DNA from: Cheilinus undulatus
Taxonomy: Eukaryota; Chordata; Actinopteri; Labriformes; Labridae
Direction of reading: 5' to 3'
NCBI RefSeq assembly: GCF_018320785.1
Contig: NC_054886.1
Coordinates: forward strand, 10,933,030 to 10,997,029
DNA: 64,000 bases
A model generated the notes under the pieces. The model was not told the origin of the DNA. It searched no databases and was given only the letters and a program-made list of their open reading frames with translations. The translations under genes were made by a program, and so were the position numbers. Within the stretch, counting starts at the first letter, position 1. Each line of letters starts with the position of its first letter. Shown piece after piece: positions 55,617 to 64,000 of the stretch.

Positions 55617-58600
55617 CTAAAACAAAAATAGGAAGGGTTCAGTGAATGTGCAGAAAAAAACAAACTGGCCACTTTAAACACCAACGACACAATCTACCAA
55701 AGTAGTAAAACTACAGCGGTACAGGATAAAACTAAACAGAATCGCCGTAGTTAATGCCGATGCAAGTAATGAGGTTGGTCTTGTTATGTTTGAGGTTTCA
55801 GTATAAGTCTGGTTGTCCTCAAGGTTTCTGGTTTTTCAAGGTTTTTGCCTGTTCATCACAAAAGCGGTCCTACTCCAGGTTTCTGCCAGTTCATTATCAG
55901 TCTGGTTCTGTTGCAGGTTTCTGCAAGTCAAAGGATGTTTTTCCTTTCAACTGTAACTTTGCTGAATGGTCCTTAGTGGTGGATTTATGTTGGATCTAAA
56001 TAAATAACCAAACAAAGAGTACAGCCTAGACCTTTTCTTCTTGTACTGTATAATGCCCCGAGATGATGTTCAGTATGAATTGAAGTTGTAAGATCAAGAT
56101 TGACTATGTCATGATCCAGGTTTTGATTTATTATGTTTCTGAGTTTTCCTATGGTTATCCTTTGTGAATTCTGTGATTTCTAGTTTGATCTTGTATTAGG
56201 TTTGGAGTTTATTAGGAGTTTTCTTTAGCCCTCGTGTTTCTTGTGTAGTATTTTCCTGTTTCTAGTATTTAGTTACTTCTTGTGTTTTATGTTTTATCAC
56301 TCCTTGTATTTCATGTCTAGTTATTCTCTGTGCTTCATGTTTAGGTTATTCCCTGTGTTTTATGTTTAGTTACTCCTTGTATTTTATGTCTAGTTATTCC
56401 TTGTTTCATGTCTAGTTTTACTCCTCGTGTTTCATGTTTAGTAATTCCCTGCTTCATGTTAGTTTTACATTCCCTGTGTTTCATGTTTGGTTAATTCCTA
56501 TGTCTCATGTTTAGTTTTACTCCCTGTGTTTGAGTTTCACTCCTTGGTTCTTTGTATCCTCCTGTGTTTTCAATGTTTCTGTAGTTTTGCTTCTTGTGTT
56601 CAGTTTTCAGTCCTTGTATGCTTCTTGTGTTAGGTCCCATGTTTCCTGTTTTATTTTGTAGTTGGTTATTCCAGTTTTGCTTCCTGCCTGAGTTTCCCTC
56701 CACTTTGATTATCCTTCACCAGTTTCACCTGTGTCTGATTGTCCACACCTGTCTGCCATTGTTAATCACTCCCTGTGTATATAAGCTCTGTGTCTCCCTG
56801 TGTCTGTGTCGGTTTATTGCATATGTCTTCCCCGTGCTTGTTACTCCTCGTGCTTCCTCGTGCTCCCAGTGGATTTTGTTTTGTTTTGTTTTATGGACTT
56901 TTGAGTTTTGATTCCTAGGGTTTAGTTGTAAGAAGTTCTTTTGTTTGTTTGTTAATTAAATCCTTTTGTTTTATCTGCATTTGGGCCCTCCATTTTGAGT
57001 TTTTCCTGAAACCCCTGACAGACTAATTGATATTACAAAAGCAAGAGTCAAGGACTTCCTTGGTCCATGTTTCCACCTGATATGATATGATATGATAAAG
57101 TAAACTACAATCTAAAATATTGGAATTCGATAGACAGCAAACAACATAACTGAGAAACTGAATAAATTTTAAAAAATGCTTCACCAGCTCTGTGAAGGTC
57201 TGATCTGAACCACTCAAAGTCTGCGTCCAACCACCGATTCACCATCTCCTCGTTCAAATCCCTGCTCCTGCAGATATAGCAGAGACATGACAGCATTTTA
57301 TTACACATTCCTTTATTATCAGTGCACTATGCAAAAGTCTAATAGTTAAAAAAAAAAAAACTTGAGGTTTTGCATTTTCTTTCAAGAAAATGTGTGGGAA
57401 TTAGCAACTACAGGCCTATCTCCAACCTTCCCTTCATCAGTAAAATCATAGAAAAAGTCGTCTACAATCAACTACACACTTACCTAACCCATAACAATCT
57501 ACTATTTAAAAAACATTTCCAAACTTCGATCATTCATGTCTCAGTCTGATTCAGAAAAACTGGTCCATGCAGTCATACCCAACAGATTAGATTACAGTAA
57601 CGCTCTCTATGCTGGACTTCCAAAAAAGACAATAAATTGCCTCCAACTCATCCAAAACGCTGCAGCTCACCATGCTATGAAATAATCATGGAACATTATG
57701 AGACGGAGATGTTTTAAAGCTAAATGCAAAGCCGGAACTACACTCCAAACATGGCTGCTGCACTGTCACTCCGCCCAGTGGTTTACTCAAGAAATAGCTC
57801 CGAGTATTTGCTTCATGCGTCGTAATGTTACATAATTATAAGTTATTATTTCATAGCGTGGTGAATGTGCAGGTCACCACTTCACTAGAGCGTTATGGAG
57901 TTGTTGGATTGTGTATTTGATGAGTTTGATGAGGGAAAGCTGGTATACCGTCTGCTTACACTGAGTTGGCACAGCAGGTCCGAACTCGGCAGCGGCGATC
58001 TAAAAATAGTTTGCACCGACAACTAAAGGTAACAAAGCTATTTCTAAGACTATAGGGATTATAGCAATGGATGAATTTGCCAAAATGTTGAAGTATCCCT
58101 TTAAGAGCGGTCTGAAAACACTGCTTTTCTCTCATGCCTTTGACTGTTAGATAAAGTACAATATGTTAGCACTTGCTCTGTACATATATATGTGTGTGTG
58201 TGGGTGTGTGTTTGGGGCGGCAATTTGCTTGAGTTGCTGATTGCCTTTTCTCTTTGTTTTTAATCTTCTTTAAAGCACATTGAGTTTACACCTGTATGAA
58301 ATGTGCTATACAAATAAAATTGAATTGAATTGAATTGAATTGAATTACTCAGTCTTATGCACATTAACTCTATTGCCAAAAGTATTCAATCACCCATCCA
58401 AATAATTGAAATCAGGTGTTCCAATCACTTCCATGGCCACAGGTGTATAAAATCAAGCACCTAGCCATGGAGACTGTTTCTACAAACATTTGTGAAAGAA
58501 TGGGTCACTCTCAGGAGCTCAGTGGATTCCAGTGTGGTACTGTGATAGGATGCCACCTGTGCAACAAGTCCTGTTGTGAAATTTCCTTGCACCTAAATAT

Positions 58601-61600
58601 TCCACAGTCAACTGTCAGTGGTATTATAACAAAGTGGAAGCGATTGGGAATGACAGCAACTCAGCCACGAAGTTGTAGGCCATGTAAAATGACAGAACAG
58701 GGTCAGCAGATGCTGAGGCACATAGTGCACAGAGGTCGCCAACTTTCTGCGGAGTCAATCGCTACAGACGTCCAAACTTCATGTGGCCTTCAGATTAGCT
58801 CAAGAACAGTGTGTAGAGAGCTTCATGGAATGGGTTTCCATGGCCGAGCAGCTGCATCCAAGCCATACATCACCAAGTGCAATGCAACGCGTCGGATGCA
58901 GTGGTGTAAAGCACACCGCCACTGGACTCTAGAGCAGTGGGGGCGCGTTCTCTGGAGTGATGCATCATGCTTCTCCATCTGGCAATCTGATGGACGAGTC
59001 TGGGTTTTGTGCTTGCCAGGAGAACCGTACTTGTCTGACTGCATTGTGCCAAGTGTAAAGTTTGGTGGAGGGGGGATTATGGTGTGGGGTTGTTTTTCGG
59101 GAGCTGGGCTTGGCCCCTTGGTTCAAGTGAAAGGAACTCTGAATGCTTCAGCATACCAAGAGATTTTGGACAATTCCATGCTCCCAACTTTTTGGGAACA
59201 GTTTGGGGATGGCCCCTTCCTGTTCCAACATGAGTATGGATGAACTTGACTGGCCAGCACAGAGTCCTGACCTCAACCCGATAGAACACCTTTGGGATGA
59301 ATTAGAGCGGAGACTGAGAGCCAGGCCTTCTCGTCCAACATCAGTGTGTGACCTCACAAATGCGCTTCTGGAAGAATGGTCAAAAATTCCCATAAACACA
59401 ATCCTAAACCTTGTGGAAAGCCTTCCCAGAAGAGTTGAAGCTGTTATAGCTGCAAAGGGCAGACCAACATCATATTAAACCCTATGGATTAAGAATGGGA
59501 TGTCACTTAAGTTCATATGTGAGTCGAGGCAGGTGAGCAAATACTTTTGGCAATATAGTGTATATGTCAACAATGTTTCATTCATGTTGACTGACTTCTG
59601 TTGGCAACTTTTGGAAAAGTGGGTGGAACTAGCGAGGAGTGAGGGAAATCTCCCACGCCATTTCTACCAGCTTTTCTAAAAGTTGTGAACTATGACCTAC
59701 TATTTGGCAAAAATGGAGGGAAAAAAACACCAACATCCCCCCTTTATAAACATTTTGTCCTCTGACTTTAAAGAGGTTGTCCTTTAAAGCTTTTAAAACA
59801 TTCCACCTCTGCCTTGATTATGTTGTCTTTCAAAGTCTTTAATTAACTTTAAAAAGATGATGTCATCAGAGCATATGAAATATTCCACTTCTGCCTTGAT
59901 CTTGTCATCCTTGAAAGTTTTTAATTAACTTTAGAGAGACGATGTCATCAGGGCATACGAAACATTCACTTCTGCCTTTGATGTTGTCATCATATAAAGT
60001 CTAATTAACTTCACAAAGATGATGTCATCAGAGCTTGTGAAATAGTCTATCCTTGCCTTTGATGTTGTCATCCTTTAAAGTCTTTAATAAACTTTAGAAA
60101 GATGATGTCATCAATCCTTCTTAAACATTCCATTACTTTTTTTGCTAGTCTTTCTTTCTTCATATTAAACCTTTAAGAGAAGAACACAGCTTTATTTTTG
60201 TCGACATGCCGGTCTGTTCCATTCAATCTGTATTTTGTATGATGTTCATGATATTGTGTTTTATTGTAAACAATGTAAACATACAGGATTGGTTTATGAT
60301 TTCAGTGTGAGTCTCACCTCTTCTCTCTGTATTTGTTCCTCAGTGCGAACGCTGAAAGGACTCCTACCAGCAACAAGAGAACAGCGAGTGTCACACTGAG
60401 CCCGACGAAGAGCGCCGTCTTCTGTATGGGCAGGCTGCAGTCATCGCTCAGGTACCAGGTAGAGGACGAGTTTAGACAACTGAAACAAAAAGAGAAGAAC
60501 GTTAGACTGAAGAAACAGAAAAGGAACAACAGCATTAAACTGAGAAGGAAAAATAAACTGTATGGTCGTGTAATGAAATTCAACCCTCTGTTAGCTGTCT
60601 GCTGGTATTTAAAGTGATAGTGGAGTAAACTCACTAGCAGATGGGTCCTGTCCCTTTAAACACCATGCACAATCCCTTGTTATGACATGTTTTTGGGGTT
60701 GAATGTCGCGGGTGGCAGGGAGTCACACAAGCTAGCATCCCATTTACATCCAAAGGCTCAAAGTATTGAAGAATAGCTGTATCTTCCACCGTTTGTGCAC
60801 AGGCCACTGGTGAGGGACAGGAAGGACAAGAAGAAGGTAAAGATAAACACTTGGTGGAAAAAAATGATCCATGCAACACCTCTCCTGTCTTCTGTTTAAT
60901 GCCAGCAGGGATAGTTGAAATAATTTAAAAATTAAAAAAAATATCAAAAAAAGATTTACAAGCTGTTTCTTATATTCTAAAAAAATAAAAGCAGCTTTTT
61001 ATCTATATCATATCATTAGCCGTTTTATTGCCTACATATTTTCATTTGTAGCTTTACCATAAAATAAAATAAAGATTACATTTATATCACAAGTCTAATT
61101 ATAGATAAAGATATCTAAAAAATAAGAAAGTGGCTAAAATTTTAATTTGTCAACATAAAGTGCTTTACACACAAAAACACACAGACAGCAGAGTTAAGGT
61201 GATACTAACATTCATGGTCCTGTTCTGTAGGTGTCACCGTGGGCTCCACTGTCACATTGAAACTTGGACAATCTGAAAATTTACAGAACAAAAGTCATAA
61301 TCTAGCTCATAAAAAAAAAACATGTGCATTCTGAAACAACATACAACATGAACTTTTTTGTTGCATTTGAATTTCATGGAATCAAAAGGCTGTTTACCAA
61401 GCTTATGTACAGCTCCAACAAGTCTTTTAACCCAAACCACCTCAAATAGTCATGCCCAGGCCTGCCCACAGAAGCATTTTATATTTTCTGTACCATTATC
61501 TCATAATTTCTTGGGATGTGGAATTTTCCTTTCTTACCTTCAAAGCAGCCAATAAGATCCTCAACAGCCTTCTTAACTGCCTCAGTATCATTTGCATATA

Positions 61601-63703
61601 CTTCCTGATAGCCCGGTTTATTGGGGATCTCCAGAATGACTTCATGTTCGACATTGACTCTGAGGGGGAGAGACCATCATACATGTCACTTTCAACATTA
61701 GAAAGAATATAGTAAAATGAAGAAGAGTTTGTCTGGTTTGAGTGTCTTGACAAACATTTTTTCCTGATTCAACATAAATATTTAAAAAAAGAAATTGTAT
61801 TTCTAGCCTCAAAAACTCACTTTGAAGTAAATCTTGTTGATGTTCAACTTTGTGCCTGATTGGCTTAGCTTGTCTTTATGCAGCAGGTTCAAATCAGTAT
61901 TGTTTGTAAACTTTTATTTTCATTTATTTGGCAAGTTTCATCTAAAGTTTTTGGATGAATATGCGTTAACTTTTATTTACATTTTCATGTAAATTTAGGA
62001 AATTTCTTTGTAAATCCTTTGAAATTTTCTAGATTTTTTTTTATGGAAAAAGAACTTTCTTGTGAATGTGAAGGTGTTGTGATAAATTTGATGGAAACAT
62101 TTGGGGGTTCTGCTTATGGGATTCTTTAGAAATATGTTTAAGAATTTCCACAAAAAAAGATTTTTGTTGAATTTGTTTGGATATTTTATAGGAATTGGCT
62201 TGAAAAATTCTGAGTATTTTCATAGAGATCTTTAGGATATATTTTCATGTTTTGGACAGCTTTGTTTGACGGTTTGGTGGAAATTTGTTTTAAAATGTCA
62301 CAGCATTTTTCTTGAAATTTGGGAAATTTGTTTGGATTTTTGGGGAATGTTTTTGCAATTCTTTTTCTGGCATTTCCCTTGAAATTGGGAAATGTGTTAT
62401 TAATAGTGGGGAATTGTCTTTTAACTTTGGGGGAATTGTATTTTAATTTTGGGGGGACTTCATTTTTATTTTTAGGTATTTCTACAGAAATGTATTTAAT
62501 AATTGTGGTGAATTTAAAAGTTTAGGGGTAGTGTACTTAGAAATTTCAAGAATTTTCAAAGACATTTCAGGGAAGTTGTTTGGATGGTTAGGGTAATTTT
62601 TTGGCATTTTCATGAAATTCTGGGGTATTATTCATAATTTTGGGGGAATTTGATATGAAATTCTAGAGGGAATTAGCTTTAAAATAATGAGAAATTTGCT
62701 TGAAATTTTTCAGGGATTTAATTGGATTTTTTTTTTTTTTTAATAATTTGGAATGTTTAGGTTTTATGATAAAGTTGCACTAAAAAAACATTGTTGGAAT
62801 ATTTGAAGAAATTTTAGGGCACTTTCTATTGCACACTTTAAAAATACATTTAAGAATTTTCACAGAAAATTTGAACTTTTAGGGTTTTTTTGTGGATTTT
62901 GGAAAGAAAAACACCCTCTTAATTCAGCCTTTTCAGTGGTGTTTTCAAGTGTTGTTGGTGCTTGGCCTTAGTCAGTCCTTGTGGTCCGACATCAAAATTA
63001 ATCCCCCATCCCTCTCTGAATGACAGACACCATTTCTGACTGACTGAAGACCCCCAGCAACACTCAGCCTTTACATCTGCTCTAAAACCATACTGGGTTT
63101 GCTGCTAAACCAGGACCTTCAGGAGATTTGTAGACTTCATTTTTCGGTCTAAACTACTTCCTGTTCAAAGGCGAGGCTGCACTTTTAAACCGATCAGGTC
63201 CTACTGATCCCAAAGAAGGGAAGAAACAAAAATGCTTAAAAAAAATAAAGCAGTGCTCTCTGGAGGTTAAATAAGTGGATATTGTTTTCTAATTACCCCA
63301 CTCTTCTTGATCTGACAGTTGTGTCTTCTGTCCTTAGTTTTATCTAAAAAGAAAAAAATTGTTAACAAAGTTGCTTCAGTTGTTTCATTTTGAATGTAAA
63401 ATATATGCTGGTATTTAAAATCATGTACCTCTGCCACTTGGAAAGGAGGGAATCTGGCCCGAAGATGTCCTGAATCTGAACTATTGGAAAGGTATTTCAC
63501 AGAGTTGGTGGAGGATCTTGTCAAGAAACTTCCTGGGCTATAAAGAAAAAAGAGAAATCTTAATTAGAGGAAGAAGCCTTGTTTCCAAAACAGAGGTACT
63601 TAACAGTTATCAGTCTTTAAGGAAAGTTTAAAGTACATTACCTGATACTTCTGACCACCACTTCTTTAAAGTTCTCTACTCTAGGTCTGTAATAATCACC
63701 CAT
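55291..63703 (-). CDS. Membrane mucin with SEA-like and EGF-like domains (MUC3/12/17 type), 3' part
   Basis: Nine exons (63642-63703, 63429-63537, 63297-63343, 61538-61659, 61210-61272, 60635-60806, 60318-60479, 57185-57267, 55291-55616) join in one frame of 381 residues plus a stop; the 5' exons, including any mucin repeat region, lie beyond the window. Residues 1-113 look like a SEA domain (start [17 protein letters not shown], then [10 protein letters not shown]). About 135-200 is a Cys-rich EGF-like domain ending [19 protein letters not shown] and WYLSDDC. Residues 213-237 form one transmembrane helix, followed by RNKYREKR, a WLDADFEWF segment and a Pro/Ser/Gln-rich cytoplasmic tail. This order is that of epithelial membrane mucins MUC3, MUC12 and MUC17, which form a protective surface layer. 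Adjacent ache supports it, because these mucins sit beside ACHE in human. MUC13-like is an alternative. Confidence 0.8.
55740..56100 (+). repeat. Interspersed repeat fragment, LINE 3'-end-like
   Basis: GGTTTCTGCCAGTTCA, GTTTTTCCTTTCAACTGTAA and, near the end, ATGAATTGAAGTTGTAAGAT resemble a repeat common in fish genomes that ends in ATGAATTGA-type sequence. It lies in a mucin intron. Confidence 0.5.
56107..57021 (+). repeat. Interspersed element with internal tandem repeats
   Basis: It begins TGTCATGATCCAGG and ends near TGCATTTGGGCCCTCC and CCCCTGACAG, wording I recognise from a dispersed fish element of uncertain class. At about 56230-56560 it carries many TTTCATGTTTAGTTACTCC units of roughly 30-35 bp. 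TGTATATAAGCTCTGTGTC near 56776 may be its own promoter box. The open frames of 70-105 codons here are repeat translation. Confidence 0.55.
57185..57267 (-). CDS. Mucin exon h (juxtamembrane tail)
   Basis: Encodes [20 protein letters not shown] and RSDLHRAG. Acceptor atatctgcag, donor AGCTG/gtgaag. The intron between exons g and h (57268-60317) holds a LINE remnant, a Tc1 copy and an 82-bp array. Confidence 0.85.
57390..57685 (+). mobile_element. LINE reverse-transcriptase fragments
   Basis: The plus strand has [20 protein letters not shown] (early RT domain) and then, after a deletion, [20 protein letters not shown] and [13 protein letters not shown] from the C-terminal region. The two parts are far apart in intact elements. 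The 3' tail is at 58103-58346. Confidence 0.85.
57690..58102. other. Sequence interrupting the LINE remnant
   Basis: About 410 bp with no LINE similarity separate the RT fragment from the LINE tail. Its right edge reads GAAGTATCCCTTTAA, a word seen at ends of some fish MITEs, but I could not find a matching left end. Confidence 0.35.
58103..58346 (+). mobile_element. LINE 3' tail with (GAATT)n
   Basis: TTTAAAGCACATTGAGTTTA, ATGAAATGTGCTATACAAAT and a GAATT repeat form a typical fish LINE terminus. A (TG)n microsatellite is at about 58188-58212. Confidence 0.75.
58367..59560 (+). mobile_element. Tc1-like element, CACTATATTGCCAAAAGTA family (copy B)
   Basis: It lies between TA at 58365-58366 and 59561-59562; the left terminus has a small indel. 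A 275-codon frame (58416-59243) holds the helix-turn-helix ([15 protein letters not shown]), the RTVCREL linker, [11 protein letters not shown] with the first catalytic Asp, and [15 protein letters not shown]. At FQHEYG the frame breaks and the second Asp is lost. [20 protein letters not shown] follows in the next frame (ending 59478). It is the most complete copy of its family here, but inactive. Confidence 0.95.
59575..59750. repeat. Hairpin MITE-like block related to ache intron 1
   Basis: GCAACTTTTGGAAAAGTGGG and, 60 bp on, the mirrored CCAGCTTTTCTAAAAGTTG can pair. TTTGGCAAAAATGGAGGGAA and CCAACATCCC at the right match 9203-9242. Confidence 0.6.
59755..60135. repeat. 82-bp tandem repeat, four to five units
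   Basis: TCTGCCTTGAT or a close variant occurs at 59808, 59890, 59971 and 60052, with GATGATGTCATCA and TAATTAACTTTA in each unit, so the period is 81-82 bp. Confidence 0.9.
60318..60479 (-). CDS. Mucin exon g (transmembrane segment)
   Basis: Encodes [20 protein letters not shown], then the helix [20 protein letters not shown] and the stop-transfer RNKYREKR. Acceptor tttgtttcag, donor GAAGAG/gtgaga. Confidence 0.9.
60635..60806 (-). CDS. Mucin exon f (EGF-like domain)
   Basis: Encodes [20 protein letters not shown] to [18 protein letters not shown] chose the acceptor ending gtccctcaccag because of its strong polypyrimidine tract; it keeps the frame. Donor CTGCTA/gtgagt, exit phase 2. Confidence 0.8.
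61210..61272 (-). CDS. Mucin exon e (Thr/Pro linker)
   Basis: Encodes [20 protein letters not shown] between the SEA-like and EGF-like domains, with an NVT glycosylation motif. Acceptor aattttcag, donor GAAT/gttagt. Confidence 0.75.
61538..61659 (-). CDS. Mucin exon d (core of SEA-like domain)
   Basis: Encodes [20 protein letters not shown] and [14 protein letters not shown], the strand and helix after the usual SEA cleavage point. Acceptor ccccctcag, donor TTGAAG/gtaaga; exit phase 1. Confidence 0.85.
61850..62905. repeat. T/G-rich degenerate repeat in mucin intron
   Basis: Variants of GGAAATTTGTTTTGAAATTTTGGG and AATTTTGGGGGAATTTG recur through the intron between exons c and d. No exon is visible in 61660-63296, so the SEA-like domain is split by this 1.6-kb intron. 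Confidence 0.65.
63297..63343 (-). CDS. Mucin exon c (short)
   Basis: Acceptor tctttttag, donor GTGGG/gtaatt, encoding [16 protein letters not shown] with the next exon. Together with exon b it is a cassette that starts and ends in phase 2 and could be skipped without a frameshift. Confidence 0.55.
63429..63537 (-). CDS. Mucin exon b (Ser-rich insert)
   Basis: Only one frame is open, giving [20 protein letters not shown] and PPFQVAE. Acceptor ttctttatag, donor GCAGAG/gtacat. Phase 2 in, 0 out. Confidence 0.6.
63642..63703 (-). CDS. Mucin exon a (start of SEA-like domain)
   Basis: Acceptor ttctttcag and donor ATCAG/gtaatg. Encodes [20 protein letters not shown], phase 0 in, 2 out. The Met at its start need not be the initiator, because a clean acceptor precedes it. 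Confidence 0.75.
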
Positions 63704-64000
63704 CTGAAAGAAATGACACCAGGAACTGTAAAAGACTTTATGACACATGATGATGTCTTATACTATGCTTTCCACATTATTATGCAAATGACATTTTCTC
63801 TTATGTTCCTAAATATTAATGCAAATGACAGAATATTTTTCAAGTCATCAGCCGTTAGAACATAATTCAAATGTTTTTGAACAAACTTCATACTGATAAC
63901 CATTCTTTTTTTTTTAAATAAAAACCTCAAAATGCACTGTTCAACATTATTATGCAAAACAGGCTTTTAAAAGATTTTACAGGTTGTAAAGAACTGAAAC
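63704..64000. other. Intron of the mucin gene, upstream exons outside the window
   Basis: AT-rich with ATTATTATGCAAA repeated three times (near 63776, 63810 and 63944 with variation); no exon recognised. Confidence 0.4.

Noticed and set aside
56491..56911. Open frames of 70 and 105 codons in the mucin intron
   Set aside because: They overlap a dispersed repeat with internal tandem units; the apparent signal-like hydrophobicity follows from T-rich repeats.
58416..59243. 275-codon transposase frame considered as a working or domesticated gene
   Set aside because: It ends in a frame break that removes the second catalytic Asp, and it keeps transposon ends and TA flanks.

Overview
The window is vertebrate nuclear DNA, almost certainly from a teleost fish. 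It has multi-exon genes with GT-AG introns, a long AT-rich intergenic region, and many Tc1/mariner-type transposons and MITEs typical of fish genomes. Nothing in it looks prokaryotic. All calls come from reading the sequence; no database search was possible.

Two protein-coding genes are supported, both on the minus strand. At the left, acetylcholinesterase (ache) occupies 1250-9976 in eight coding exons. They join in frame to 623 codons plus a stop and end in the tryptophan-rich T tail. A splice acceptor just upstream of the start-codon exon (10043/10044) implies an untranslated first exon further right. The best candidate is a CpG-rich block at about 30.66-31.15 kb, which has a consensus minus-strand splice donor and a TCTCGCGAGA promoter palindrome. 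At the right, 55291-63703 holds the 3' part of a membrane mucin gene: SEA-like domain, EGF-like cysteine domain, one transmembrane helix and a Pro/Ser-rich cytoplasmic tail. Its nine exons also join in frame; the 5' part lies beyond the window. ACHE next to MUC3A/MUC12/MUC17 is the arrangement at human 7q22, so the pair probably marks conserved synteny.

The roughly 45 kb between the genes, and the larger introns, are mostly transposon debris and tandem repeats. There are eight recognisable Tc1-like copies or relics from several families. Three belong to one family, and two of those share the same internal deletion. There are also MITEs with TTAA or hAT-like ends, fragments of LINE reverse transcriptase, a possible LTR plus primer-binding-site relic, a 153-bp satellite array, a 60-bp satellite interrupted by a MITE-like block, an 82-bp array, and low-complexity arrays with a CTCAGAATTCTGACTTT-like theme at three separate places.

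Functionally, ache encodes the synaptic enzyme that hydrolyses acetylcholine, and the mucin gene encodes an epithelial surface glycoprotein; they are neighbours by synteny rather than by pathway. The most unusual local feature is an 80-bp, about 91% identical copy of part of ache coding exon 1 inside ache intron 4. I found no convincing undescribed system; the findings below are the points most worth testing.
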